Assembly: GCF_040581485.1 (NCBI RefSeq)
Contig: NC_090129.1
Coordinates: 32,970,764-33,034,763, forward strand
DNA: 64,000 bases
Reading direction: 5' to 3'
DNA from: Linepithema humile
Lineage: Eukaryota > Arthropoda > Insecta > Hymenoptera > Formicidae
Numbering within the stretch: position 1 is the first letter of the stretch; each line of letters starts with the position of its first letter. The notes below the pieces were generated by a model. The model was not told the DNA's origin. It ran no database searches and saw nothing but the letters and a program-made list of their open reading frames with translations. A program made the translations under genes and the position numbers. Below, piece after piece: positions 1-13,262 of this stretch.

Positions 1-3000
1 TGCCCCGCAGAATTGGTACTGGATAAACTCGGCCCGGTAATTCCTCCATGTAATCTTTTACCAGTTCCGAAATTATTTGATGTACTCAAAGGCTGCGTAC
101 TATGAGGCGTAATATCGGATGCGCTTCCGCGAGAGTTGCTTGCAATACCGGATGTTCCACTTGCTCCAGCATAAACTCCAGCATAAGTATTAGCATCTGT
201 ATAAATAAAATGATCATCAGTTTGTTAGAAAAATTCTAAAACAAAGAAACATTCTGAATATAAAAATGATTATATTTGAAAGTTATATCTTAATTATTGT
301 TATATAGGAATAACATTATTAATAATTAAAATCAATAAGAAGCTTTCTAATTACCACAAATACGTACTTTGAGCTCCAAATTGAGATCCGTAACTGCCTA
401 AAGGTGCAATGACACTTTCTGCGTGTGGTGCCGCAATTGATACGCCGCTGTTTAAAGGTTTACTTTTCGTTAAACCAATTTGGATAGATGTTACACCTGC
501 CTTGCCAGGAATTTGCTTTCCTAGCGCAATATTAACATATATTACTATAAAATTGTTACACAAATGTAAAAGTACAATTTGTAACATGTATATCATGAAA
601 AGATCTTTATAATTAACGTGCGCTTATCTATCATACATTTTTTTAATTTCGAAATGCAAACACGTAGCAGAACACACAAAAAGCTCTGCTTTATCATTCT
701 AAAAGAATAGAAAAATATTTTAAGAAAATAACTAGATATACCAGCAGCAGGCGTTCCATAATCCGAACTCCAATTTGGTCCAGGATTGCTGCCGAATCCG
801 GTGTTCCAATTTACTCCAGATTTCGGTGTCGTTGCATGCCCGAGATTCCAAGGAGTCCCAGGTTTGTGCGGGGGTGGAATTCTTCCGGAATCACCGTCAT
901 ATATAACAACATTCCATTCTTGTGCTGGTTTCGCTGTTGTGCTGAAGCCCGCAACAGGTATACCATCGTTTTTATTCCAAACTGTGTCGGATTTCCGCGT
1001 AGAAGAAAATGAACTAGCTGCTGAACTAGCCGCTGCTTTAGCTGCTGCAATAGCTGCTGCATTAGCTGCTGCATTAGCTGCTGTATTAGCTGCTGCATTA
1101 GCTGCTGTATTAGTCGCTGCATTAGCTGCTGTATTAGCTGCTGCACTAGCTGCTACTTTAGTTGCCGCACTAGCTGCTGCACTAGCTACTGCATTAGCCG
1201 CTGCATTAGCCGCTGCATTAGCCGCTGCACTAGCTGTTGCTTTAGTTGCTGCGCTAGCTGCTGCACTAGCTACTGCATTAGCTGCTGCTTTAGCTGCTGC
1301 AATAGCTGCTGCATTAGCTGCTGCATTAACTGCTGCATTAGCTGCTGCATTAGCTGCTGTATTAGCTACCGCATTAGCTGCTACACCAGATCCGGTATTC
1401 CAGTTCGTTATGGGTTTTGACGTAGTGCCAAAACTTGCGGATATATCGAGTCCACCATCCAAGGCGGATTTCGACGAAGAACTAAAACTACTCGATGCTA
1501 TTTCTTTATTCCAGGATGATTGAGAGCTCGGTATTGTTCCAAAGACACTTGCAGTTCCGCTACCAGGTTCATATTTTGGCGTAATTCCGAAATTATCGGT
1601 TTTTCCTGCATATCTACTGTTCGTTAGGAAATCACTCTCAGGACTGCCAAATTTTTGAGTCTCGCTGTCAGAATATGTGCTTACGGTCTTATGTATTAAG
1701 GGTGGCTGCAATTCTATCAAGGGTGGCTGCAATTTTATTAAAGGTGGCTGCAATTCTATCAGGGGCGGCTCCAATTCTATCAAGGGTGACTGCAGTCGGT
1801 ATTTTTTTAATTCACGTATGTCGTCACTCGAGTCATCATATTTCTCAGGCCTGTACTGGCCGTCGTCGCCGTCTTCGCCGGTCTCGCACTCGTTTCCGTC
1901 TCCTTCTGTCTCAACCTTTTCCCAGTAATCGTCATTCTCCCATTTGCATCTAAAGCGTTCACCGTTCTTATAATAGATACGTCCACCGCCTCCTCTTCTG
2001 TCATTAAGGCCGCCGACGTCGCCCGAAGGCGTGTCGTACGATTTTGTACCGCGATTAGCATTGTTGTCGTAAGGAGAGCCGCGGTTGTTATAATTACGAA
2101 TTTCTTTACGTCCATCTCCAGGAAGAAATCCTGTTTCTCCGAATGCACCAGTAAACCCATGGGGATTATTTAATGCGGGCAGACCGGCTCCAGCATTCGC
2201 ATTAGCCGATGCACCGGCTCCATTGAATGCATTAGCTGACGCACTGCCTGAAAAATAAACAAGTATCATATTTGGCAATGGATAAATCATCATGACGTGA
2301 TCACGCGTCTCTTGTTTTTCCATCCTAACAAGAAAATATAAAAAATTACAGCATTGACTCAATATCAATACTGTATAAAAAAGAAAATAATTTAAATTTA
2401 AAAATTTATGTAAGATAAAAAAAGCTATATATATATATTTCTAAATGTTCTACACATTTATGGAGATTGTATGCTTTTATTCAATAGCATCCATAATATG
2501 ATATGAAAATATGTTCTCTTAGCATATGCAAACATTATAAACAGTATTTTACTACCCTGTTTATAACAAATAATTTAAAATAAATTTTTTAGTTAAAATG
2601 GATAAAAATATGGAGTTTCCTTAAGGAAAGTCTGAATTCTAGACTCAATGACAATAACACATAAATCTGTCATATATAACTCGACTCTGACAAAAATATT
2701 TCGCAAATATTTCACGAACAAAAAGAAATTGCATTTCTCAGGTAGTCTAACAACCCTATATATAATTGTGACGCGATGGTAACAAGAATGACCTTAACCA
2801 TTTATAAAGATGATTTCACCAGCATGCACACAAAGAAAGAATTGATAATATACATACTGAAGGCGCCAGTATTGAGTCCATTCTGTGTTGCATGTGTATC
2901 TGAAATTTAAATCGCAATGTAAATTCAGATTATCACAAAGTACAATGCATGTATGCGTAAACTTTGAATTAAATTCTTTAAACGTTACTAGACATAAATA

Positions 3001-3471
3001 ATGACTCGATTTACGGATTAGAATATATTTCTAAGAATTATTGATGTCATTAATTTCTCAAATAATTAACATAATCGATTTTCAAAGATGATAAAATAGT
3101 ATTATTATTCGATTAAAAGCAAACTACTCGATTTCAAAATCTCTTCTTATTCTCTAATTTATTTCTATTAAATTAATATATGTATCTTTTAATATAACTA
3201 AAAGAAGGAACACACACAAATGTAGATAAAATTGCCAATAAAAAATTAACATTTAATAGAAAAGAATAGAAATTCTAAAAATGGATTTTTTTCATATAGA
3301 TTTAATACACAATCACGTTCGTCTTGATTTTTAAAAATGACTTGCTTTATCGCACATACATAACTTGTACAGAATAAATTAAAATGAATTACCTGAGCCG
3401 ACGAAGAGCGAGCACGTAATAAGAATCACTGCAAGGGAATACTTTAAGCTACTGATCCACATTTCGGTCAT
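1..3471 (-). CDS. Secreted Ala/Asn-rich low-complexity protein, 3' end missing
   Basis: I do not recognise this gene. Five coding exons can be joined on the minus strand: 3393-3471, 2858-2899, 742-2247, 368-520 and 1-196. All four introns have GT-AG ends and all are phase 1, so the frame stays open throughout. Exon 1 starts at the ATG at 3469-3471; a second in-frame ATG follows three codons later. It encodes a typical signal peptide of about 26 residues with a hydrophobic core (SLAVILITCSLFVG). The mature part is rich in Gly, Ala, Asn and Ser. A short acidic segment around residues 120-190 contains the only Cys seen after the signal peptide. Then come seven-residue Pro-Leu-Ile repeats (about 193-227) and a long Ala-rich repeat (about 327-453). 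The C-terminal part repeats Trp-Asn motifs such as NWNTG and PWNLG. The composition suggests an extracellular structural protein (silk, cuticle or secretion), but that is inference. The C-terminus lies beyond base 1. Confidence 0.72.
1010..1392 (-). repeat. Alanine-rich coding repeat (AAAN / AAAS register)
   Basis: Within the big exon of the secreted-protein gene, roughly 125 residues are almost all Ala, broken every fourth residue by Asn, Ser, Thr, Lys, Ile or Val. The DNA is a 12-bp pattern of GCA/GCT/AAT codons. A longer unit is visible on top of it: a segment reading ANAVASAAASAATK occurs twice, about 35 residues apart, and NAAANAAAIAAAKAAA also occurs twice, at the two ends of the block. 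This points to growth by nested duplication. The reverse strand is also open (about 245 codons), but that is a by-product of the repeat. Confidence 0.85.
1688..1795 (-). repeat. 21-bp tandem repeat encoding PPLIELQ units
   Basis: Five consecutive 21-bp units encode SPLIELE, PPLIELQ, PPLIKLQ, PPLIELQ and PPLIHKT-like heptads in the secreted-protein gene. The units differ by only a few bases, so expansion was recent or has been homogenised. The heptad spacing, with paired Leu/Ile and alternating charge, could give short interaction segments. The function is unknown. Confidence 0.8.
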
Positions 3472-3572
3472 CTTAACAAAAACCGGCTCACGGATGTTAT
3501 TTTACCGGTTATCTCCTGTATACCGCGATGCCGATTAGCGATCCATTGGCAAGAGCATTTGATTGGAAGCTC

Positions 3573-3582
3573 ATATATATAA
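3573..3582 (-). promoter_or_regulatory. TATA box of the secreted-protein gene
   Basis: On the minus strand the sequence CTTATATATATGA lies about 105 bp upstream of the initiating ATG at 3471. That would place transcription start near 3545-3550 and give a 5'UTR of about 75 bases. The motif is nearly symmetrical and could also act on the plus strand, but no plus-strand gene follows. A strong TATA box suits a highly or tissue-specifically expressed secretory product. Confidence 0.45.
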
Positions 3583-6274
3583 GGATACCCCCGGCAGTGA
3601 AAGGGACGCGGCGGCGGCACATCCGGACGCCGCGAGCGATCCGCGAAGGCAGCATCCTCGGCATTATAGCAAATACACAGTCAGACAATGAATAATTATT
3701 ATTTCGCTATTACTGCTTACAAGCATGCGAGGAGCCATGCGATGTAATAGAAGCAGCACGATTGGTTTGAGATGGTCCACTGCTAGCAGAGGATAAGTGC
3801 GTCATCGTTCTTTAGGAATTTCCCTCGAAGACACTTCGATGCTCGTCACGTTTACATATCCTGGATAGCATGCTGCACGCAAATGCTACAAATCCGTAAA
3901 CATTTTTAGCGTGTCCATAAGATAGACAACCATAGACAGCCACAAAGCAGGCTTAACAATCAAGAAATTCCTGTAATGAAATAAGCGTGATTATAATGCC
4001 TTCCATTTTTGAATTAGACATTCATGAATCATGTTTCTGAGGTATGTCTGACAACTTTAAGTGCTCAATGGTATGTAAAATGTACGTAAGCTGTATGTAA
4101 GATTGAACATAAATTAAAAAAAAAAATATGCATTGAAAAAATGCACGTTAAAAAATGTATGTGTAAGAAATATATATCTTTAAATGTAGTAAAAACCTGT
4201 ACCTGTAATAAAAAATGTATATATTTTATAAATTAATAAAATACGAACGAGACACAAACAAAACTTTGTATACAACACAGTTGGTCAGCTTTTTATAAAC
4301 AGCTTTATTATTTCTGCTTTACAATACAAAACAATGGCTTACATCTTAGTATAATTTCATTTTCTTTCTGCTGTATATCATTAGAGACTTTATAAAACAT
4401 GTATAAAGGATTTGAGAACTTGGTGATGAAAATGATACAAGTTTTAATGGTAATTCCAAAGATTATACTGATGTATATACAAAATGAAACTTAAGTTACG
4501 CAATTAATATTACGATAGTAATTAATAAATTGTTTCGCAAAGTTTGAATACTCAAAAATTGCGGTCAGCCGTGTATTATATACAAAGTATAAATATAATT
4601 AATCACGAATGTGGTTATTATGTAACATTCGTTGCACTATATTGTCGTACTGCTAATGTAAAGAATTATAATAAATCATAAATCTTTAGAGTTCATCGCA
4701 ACCCGCGAGAATGCACATACGCTTTGAGTGAGTTTACTGACTGCATATAATCTTATATGTATATATTTCTAGAAAAATATTTCTATGTGTTCAACAATAT
4801 TAAATATTAACATTTAATAACTTCCAAACGTTTTCAGCTGAATGCCGTATGCATGTTAGAAATCAGTTTTGCATTTTTTTTTCCAGTTTATTAATTTTTA
4901 CCGCGTCGTAATTTTGCACAAAAAGAAATTCACATTTGCAAATCCCACAATAGACTGACCAAAATTTAAGTAAACAAATACATACAATGTTATACCTGTG
5001 CTTATTAATTAACAAGTTTTAATCTTGAAACGCTGAAAAAATATAATTATATCGAAAATCACATGTTTTAAGAAAATAATTAATAAGCATAAAATACTAA
5101 TCGTTTCATGCCACAGTAATAAAGTTGTGCAAGATGCATATTATTGAAAGTAATGTTTGAAAAACAAAGTATCGAATTAAATATAAGTAATGTTTAAATC
5201 TATATATATATATACATATAATTTGAAAAAAGGTAACGCGGGATAAGTAACGCGTAAAACGCAATGTTTAACACTAGTTTTTACGCCAATAAGTTTAATG
5301 CAATTTAAAATTAACGCGGAATGAAACCGACAGTACTTCAATAGATTCCCGAATAATCTTCAGTCGAAAAAAGAATTGATACATATATATATAAATATAT
5401 ATTGTATATAATATAGAAGTCATGAACCGAATTTCCTGATTCGTCCGAGTTATTTGACATGTTTCAAACTAATGTGTTTTGTAAAACACGAAGTCAGTTA
5501 TTTATCTCTATTCTGCGGTACGATCAATATTATAGCAAATCTTTTTATATATATATCCCTCTCTCTTCCTCCCTCCTTACTGCTAGATATAAATATTCTA
5601 CAATTGGGAGAAGTATCTTACATTATGTACAAAAAAGTAACGGGGATTTCGGAGAGTTTAAGCATAACTGTATTTCTTTGCGACAGTCTCGAGATGCTTA
5701 TATTGGAGGGCAATGAAAACAGTTCCTTAAATGCTTATCTGAAGCTATCTGAAAGACTTGTCTCGTAAATAACATGGACACGAAAATGTTTGAAGTTTGC
5801 AGTTAAAAGTGGGAAAATATCGCGAGCAATACCGTTCGGGAAGGGAGTTACTGTAAAAAAAGGTTCTTACGTTATCGGACTAAACCTTTGTACTTGTCAG
5901 AACTCGTTTTCAACTCACGAGTTTATGCTATACAAGACGCGTTCTTTCTGAGCAATGTTTAAAGATTGTGAATGTTAAACGCGACCGAGATTTTTTTTAT
6001 ATGTTTTTCCATGTAGTGAAATATAGTTATGCTGTTACATTATGTTATAATTATTATATCGTTCGATAATAAACGTGGCGTATAATAAACGCAAACTTCA
6101 ATTGAAAAACTACAAGGAAGTAAATCACTCGAATGGAGGGAAAGGACAAAGTAATCACTTTCGACATGATGGGATGATTATACTAAATTAGAGTTATAAG
6201 AAACTCTATTAATTCTCAGATTTCCTACCGAATCATGAGTAAAATCCATGGTTCTTAGTCAATATCAATGAATT
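3583..6274. other. Intergenic DNA, including the probable AKAP1 3'UTR
   Basis: No coding exon is supported here. The right part, read on the minus strand after the AKAP1 stop codon, is AT-rich. It carries AATAAA-type signals on the minus strand near 4886 and 4305 (seen as TTTATT on the plus strand), so a 3'UTR of 1.4-2.0 kb is plausible. 3583-3700 is more GC-rich and lies behind the TATA box of the neighbouring gene. Short plus-strand ORFs around 5454-5768 have no protein-like features. Confidence 0.4.
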
Positions 6275-8396
6275 TTATGTAGATGGATAGATGGACTCCA
6301 TCGTTTCCGGCTTCATATGCTCCCATGTTACATGCTTGGCGTATCCGTTCGCTACTAATTCTTCACCGAGGGAGATTACCTGCAATGAAATCGATCGATT
6401 TGAGTGAGCGCAAAAACGCGCGCAAAAAATTCGATTCTTCTAAAACAATAGATATTTACCCCATAGTTTTGGACATTAAAATAAATGTTCGCATAAACAT
6501 TATTATCAATGCGGCCTTCGATCAAGGCTTGAGCAATCCCGCATGTACCGGCAGAATGTACTAGGTTGTAAGCTTCTTTCGACCATTCACCTAGAATACA
6601 CGAATAGATCGTATAAATTATATACAAAGTAAATAATTTCGGATAAATCAAAAGTACGACTTTTCCGAAGAGACTGTCTACGCAGCATCAATATATTAAT
6701 TACCTTCCTTCGGCTGGATATTCGCTAAAAAGACTTCGATCGCCTGAAAAGGCAGATGTAGGTATTCAAATTTTATCGGCTTAAATAACACATTGCTGAG
6801 TTGCCAGTAGCCGCCGTAATCAAGCAGTCGCACTATGTTGTTTTGTCCTAATGGATCCGGATTTTCGATGCATCCCCTGACCCACTTGTTGTTCCAATAC
6901 ACGGCCACGTATGTACCTTCTACGAAAAACGAATTTTAGAAATCTTACAACTCCAGGCACATTCCAATTTCACTTGCAAAAAACAAAAGATTACTTACTG
7001 CTCATCACATCGACCACTGGATCTGTACATACACTGTTATACCAGCACGTCATTTCTTCTTCTAAATTTTGCAAATAAGGATGCGTTGGGTGAGTCGGAA
7101 GCTGAACAAAGAGCCAGTTCGGCTTGACGATATGAGAGATGTTGATGTCATTACTGACGCCATCAATCAGGGGGAGAGTGGACATTATCAGAGGGATGTT
7201 AAGTGTGGGAATCTCCTCGTTGACATCAGATAACGTCGAGATTTCCGCCAGTGTCACCTGTGGGAACTTCTTCTCCGGAAACTTTTGTCTTATCATCTTA
7301 AGCGCAACGTTAACCCCCTCAACACTGCCTTGTATCGAACAAATCTTATGATCGCCATCGCAAGGGTGATCATTTACGTATATGTCGACTTCAGCCTTCG
7401 TACGGATGCTTTGTAAAAAGTTTCCGTGACGACCAATTAATCTGCCTACCAGATGATGCGGTATGGCAAAGTCGTAGGTGGTTTGTACAGTATTATCCTT
7501 CCTGTATCCGTTGATACTTCCACCTAAAAATGAAAAGATTATTTCACAAAATTGCTTTCACAAAGTCATATATTCTTATATGTTTTCAGAATTTACCCTG
7601 TGATTTTTCTATTAAACAGATGAAATAATTCAGATCATCGTGAAAAATCATCGATACCTTTGCCGCTATCCGTGCTTCCTTCGCTCCTGGCTTCGTCCGT
7701 GACGCTGCCTTCCAGAACTCCGGAAATCGGGCTGTGATTGGCCGAATCTCTTTCCTCGGCCGCTTGTCCCTGAGTCTTGATGGTGTCTTCAGCGTGTTTC
7801 TCGTCTCGCTGTCTATTCTCTTCGTTATTTAATTCAGTCATGTACTTTTGTTCGAAGGGCTTTATCTCGCAAGTTTGCTCCTTCTTATCACCGATATCAA
7901 CGATATCCTCAAATATCCTCGTCATCTTGTCGATGGTGCTATTGGATTCTGAGGAGAGCGTTTTCCGACTGTTGGCAACTATCTCGAAGTAACTCGCGTT
8001 CGGATTGCTACCCAGCTGTACGTCTTGCTGCACTGGCTCAATGTTCATGCATCTGGCCTGGCCGCTATCGGTACAGAAAGACTGCGATGTTGGATTCTTG
8101 ACTGGGATGTCCATGCTCTCGCTGACCTTCCTCGGGATGCGAGTTGGTTCTTCCTGTCGTGTCACTCGCTGGTTGATATCCTCCTGAACGCCAGAGTCGT
8201 GGAGACTCGTGTCACACTTCGTCGTGTCGCTCAACACAGTTTTCTCCTCGCAATCTAGTTCCGCGGCTCCCCCTGAATCATTCCATTGAAGTTCACCTCT
8301 TTCTATCCGACGGCGTTTGTACCAAAAGAAAGCGACGGCAAAGGTTACCGCCGGGATAGTCCATTTCGCTAATTGAAGATGAATCGGAGAATACAT
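6275..8396 (-). CDS. AKAP1: A-kinase anchor protein 1 orthologue (KH + Tudor, mitochondrial)
   Basis: Five exons, 7658-8396, 6999-7523, 6704-6919, 6460-6590 and 6275-6379, join through GT-AG introns with matching phases into a 571-residue protein ending in TAA at 6275-6277. Residues about 8-25 form a hydrophobic segment followed by KRRR, the N-terminal mitochondrial outer-membrane anchor layout of AKAP1. Residues 30-245 are acidic and probably disordered. A type I KH domain covers about 262-325, with the GxxG loop read as IGRHG (276-280) in GRLIGRHGN. The Tudor domain starts at about 423 (TYVAVYW) and contains the typical LLDYGG. The helical C-terminal extension (VISLGEELVANGYA) resembles extended Tudor folds. 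AKAP1 tethers the PKA RII subunit, other signalling enzymes and mRNAs to mitochondria; the Drosophila homologue is spoonbill/yu. I could not place the RII-binding helix with confidence. The protein is shorter than the human one (about 900 residues), as expected for insects. The start was chosen because the signal anchor begins there. Confidence 0.95.
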
Positions 8397-11300
8397 ACTG
8401 CGAGTCCACGGTGGCTGCAGTTACCCGAAATTCGGCGATACTGAAATCGAGGTACCAACAGCTTAAGCCTCTGTTACTTCAGCAAATATTTGGACGGTGG
8501 CTATCATCTCTTACAATCTATTACTTGTAACAATGAACATTTTCCAGACATCAACGAAAGCACTATTTCTCATTTAATTGTTATACACTTCACAAAAACT
8601 TTACGATGATCTTTACAGTCAATTCAGCTAAATGCGAAGCGAACAACGTGCTGATCAGCAATTAACGTGCGGAAGCGGCGTGCGTAAAACGAGACGACGT
8701 GACGACGCGGAATTTCATGAACTTTCGTCCTTAGCAATGTTTTTATTCGTATATAAAAAATATTCAAAATGTCTGCGATACAATTTATAATTTTGAATTT
8801 ATTCAGGAGAATAAAATAGAACTTTTCCAAAGTATTTTCCAATTTCACGAAATTGAAAGTGTCAAGAGAATGTTGACATATACTGCAAAGATATATTACG
8901 AGATGTTATCGAACTTCGACAATCAGTCAAAATACTGACAACAAATGTACATATGAAAATCGCTTTCAAATAAAATTAGAAACTCGCGTCAAATCCGTCA
9001 ATTTTTCCGTGATAAAATATCGATCAATATTATGTAAAATGTAACAATCGATACTTTGAAAATTCCAAAGTGCTTTTAAATCGTAAAATATTTTACGGAA
9101 TCGTTAATTTTAATTTTGATTATAACAATACTTATTGAATAATTTTGACATTTTATGAAGATACTGAATTAATTTGATGGAAAAAGAATTAATAAGTATA
9201 ATTATATTTAATGCGGGATAAGCAAGCGGAATGTTGTGTTATAAACATAATATAAACATATACACACATATAAACACACAAGATAAACTGCTACGACATT
9301 TATATTAGCTAATAAAAAGATATACAGCTATAATATTCAGCGATATAACTTAATCAGCAAAAGTCATAAATTAAATTTTTGCTGAAATTAATGCACAAAA
9401 TAAAGATTCTATGTAAAGATTTCTGTTTATGTAAATCGCATAAAATTACGAATATCAATATTATATAAGTCAGACATCATATTTTTAACTTTTTTTAGCT
9501 ATATCAAAATCAGACATGTAACATCAGTGATTTGAGTGAATGTAAGCTTTATAACTTTCGTAAAAACGAGGTAACACTTAGAAGGACCTTCAGAAGACTT
9601 GACGTATACAACACTACAGTTCTTTATATCCGATGTGAAAGTGTTATCTGGAATATCTAAATATCCTACAGGCATTTCAACGCGTAGATTTTAATATTAT
9701 TAAAAAAAATTAAAGATTATATATTACACTAGTATCCATAAATTATAGATGACAAATAGAACAAAGAACGATGATGACTAATTGACGTGCTATTTATATG
9801 AACGATGATATACTTCGTGATAGCGAAATAATCTTAACTTTTATATCACATCATTAAAACAATGAAACGAAACATCAGTAGAATACGATTGCATAAATAG
9901 ATATCAAAATACGAAGGTCTAAGAATTTTAATAATTCAAGAGTCCACGCTACAGTATTAAAAATCTCATCGAAGCACTCATATTAACACGTAATAATATC
10001 GATCGAAACATGATCAAACGTCTCCAGCAGGTTGCTATAATAAAGTTACCTCTCGCGAATTCGAGATATTCTGTCATAATCACAGACGAAATACGCAGAT
10101 GAAAAAACTTTGCAACGTTCGAAAGCAAACTTGAAATGAGTTTATCTGACGAAATTAATCGGATTACGCGAATACGCGATCGATGCTTTCGTATCACCAC
10201 AGCTGGAATTGTACTATAGTTCGTGGAATTTCAACACGTGGTTAATGTCGAGGACCAGTTCGACTGGAACCGTTCGGTTACGCAGCCTCGGTCATGTAAG
10301 GTGGCATTCACACCGTAATTAAGATCTTCGACAACGTAAAGTGAGGCAAAATTAAATCAGGAATAAGGCATGGAAATTTTTCCATGCTTGAGACTAAAAA
10401 GAATTGTTCCTCCTAGATCAATTTATTGCACACAAGTGAAATCTGATTCATGATGTCTTCACGAATAGTTTTATTGTTATCGCGATAGCAATATGTATGA
10501 ATTGACTGATGATAGTCAATGAATTTCTAAATGATTTCATCCAAACAGTTACTGCAAAATGAACACAATCTAGCACTCTCGCATCACATTAAACTATATA
10601 TAACAAATTTTACTAACGCGTTCTATTGATTGTATCAATGAAAATATGTCGCAAACGAAAATCCACAAATGTAGAATATTCTGTATAACTGCGACGGTGT
10701 CGCGATAAATAAATATCCGTAACGGGATGGCTCTGATCAGCGATTATGCTTTTCGTAGAAATTACGAATGATAACGTAAGAGCTACATAAATATAATTCA
10801 ATCGCAAAATGCAAAACTATGATCAGTGAATATAAGTTTTTAAAGTTTTCAGTGCAGTTTTACATGTCAAGAGAAAAGAGTAAATTAAAAATTTTTCAAA
10901 TTAAGCAAACAATTATATTATATGAAAATGAGAAGCTTAGCTATTTTAGTTATCGCAATTGCTGCTTTTATCTTTAGACACTAATATTAAAGTACACAAG
11001 CAAATAAAAAAAAAAGTAATAAATAGGCTATCTACATCGTATCGCAGTGCGGAGAAAAAAATAAAACAAGAATAAAAGAGAATTTAATATAAAATTAAAA
11101 ATTGCTGCTAAATATAGAAATAATACGATACTATTTCTCATAAAATCATCAAATAAATTCGTTATAAGTAATTTCTTTAAATCATTAAATAAATTTCAAT
11201 TCGTATTCGAGTTTTGATCGAAGAAAATTCGAATACGTTAAAAGGTAAATAAGATTTACGAACAGTAAGACTTCAAAATTCTGTTCGAAATCCATTAAAA

Positions 11301-13197
11301 AGGAAAAGAAAGAAATTTAACCTTAATAATACTGCAGAGAAGAAAAAAAACATTATAGGTCAAGCAACGCATACTGGTTCAACGTGCTCTCGGAATGTTG
11401 AATTTGTGTTCTGCAAAGCTAATGAGATAACCGGTGCGAGTAAAGCTTAGCAAAAGCATCAGAAGAAAAAGACGGAAATCGCGGTAACCTGATAAGCTTG
11501 AATTCAACTCATAATCTTCAATTCTATCTTTGAAAAAGACTCTTGACTATTATCTCTTGTCATATTGAATTGTGATCAGAAACAGTTGTAAATTGGTTTA
11601 CATATATGTCAAATTTTTTTCATTATTAACTTTTCATAGATAAAAAATTGTTCGAACAAAACAATTAGCCACAAAAAATTTCGACGCGCAATCAATATTA
11701 ATTTTTTTTCTCTCAAGAAAGTCTGTTACGTATGTAAGTAGCCCCAGCTGTTGCGTTGTACCTCGATTATACAGTAAAATCTCCGTATTTACGATACGTT
11801 AGTGAAAATGTTGATATTGCATAAATCAAAAACAACAGATATCAGAATGTTTGTACATTATCTTCGATTCTTGATTTATCAATAAATTACATAAGTAAAA
11901 GTATAAATTTTTTGCACGAATTAAAAAGAAATGGAACTGTAATTTCCATATAAATAAAAATAATACGATGAAAAGAAACATAAATGAGAAGTAAAAAGCG
12001 ATACAATTTTTATAATTTTAGTAAGCACAGAAGAGAACAGATGAAATTGTGGAATAATTTCGAATAAAAATATCACTCCTAATTTGAGACTTAATGGCGA
12101 GATTGAGAAAGAAAGAAGAATTGCTAAGAAAAATTGTAAAAGCAAGAATAAATCTCTCCCATAAAAATTTCTTCTACTCTATAATTCTATAGTGCAATAC
12201 AGTTTGAATAGTGAATAAACACATATAAAAAAGTCATAAGTTGCCCAGATAAATTAAAATTATATCATAAACATGCAATTTTAACAAAAATTATTTTATC
12301 GAGAAAAATTTGTAACGTTTAAAATGCGCTACGTTTAATAAAACGCAAATTTTTGTTTAAACGAATTATCGTTGTGTTTACAAAGTGCAAAAAACGGAAA
12401 ATTCAACATAGGACGTATAGAACTCACGCGGTAGAAATCGTGTTAAAAACCATATGGAATTAACTGAAGAGAAGAGTTTCAAAACTTGATAGTATGATTT
12501 ATATTATTTGCATGAAAATTGTATGTAACTTTGTAGAAAACAAGAACAAGGAAAGCAAGAGAACCATATTAAGCAAAAGAATGAGAAAAATATAGACAAA
12601 CTTAGGATATAAAGAACATAAAATTTAAATATAGAAATAGTTTTGTTAGATAATACATATAAATTCAACATTTTTGAAATAAGCATACAAAGATTTGGAG
12701 AAAACTGAATACAAATAGATTGTAAAAGTCTGTGTTCAATTATAAAATACAGCTATAAATAGCTTCATTAATTGCAGTCATTTGAAAATATTTAATTTAA
12801 ATATTTTAAACATTTAAAAATATTACAAAATAATTAGAATTCATATGAGATATAATTTGTATTAATTTCCTAAATTTATTTGTTACTTTTTTATATTTTT
12901 AATTTATTTCTCAAATAAATGTAAGCTTTCTTGTTATAGCAATAAATAATATATTTATAATGAAAATAAATTAATAACTGAATCATGATTTAGAAAGTTT
13001 AGAGAGAATAGTACGAGATAAATTTTTTTCTTAAATGTGTGTAAAAAGACATTGAATAATTTGTACACAGAAATAAAGCATGATGTTTAAGCATAGATGC
13101 TCAATGGTGCCCTATACTTCGTCTATATATAGAACAACTAAACTATCACCTATTGTGAGATCTAAATGCACACAATTTTATATATTTCTATTAAAAC
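8397..13197. other. AT-rich non-coding DNA upstream of AKAP1
   Basis: The first few hundred bases probably hold the AKAP1 5'UTR or promoter. On the minus strand an acceptor-like CTCGCAG directly precedes the first ATG, and another (GATTTCAG) lies about 45 bases further up, so the 5'UTR may be spliced. The first exon could therefore be distant. Beyond about 8.9 kb the DNA is very AT-rich with only short chance ORFs and no splice-linked coding exons, RNA genes or clear transposon ends. Confidence 0.5.
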
Positions 13198-13262
13198 GTA
13201 ATAATTTATTATATTTTCTAGATATAATTAAATTATATCTAGAAAATATAATAAATTATTAC
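13198..13262. repeat. Perfect 32-bp inverted repeat with one-base centre
   Basis: Bases 13198-13229 are exactly repeated in inverse orientation at 13231-13262, with a single A between them. The arms are almost pure A/T around a central TCTAGATATAATT. A perfect 65-bp palindrome with no loop is very unlikely by chance, even in AT-rich DNA, and it tends to be lost during replication, which suggests a recent origin. Confidence 0.95.

Noticed and set aside
786..1523. Plus-strand ORF of 245 residues, mostly alanine and leucine
   Set aside because: It is the reverse complement of the Ala/Asn repeat in the minus-strand gene, which has correct splice sites and a signal peptide.
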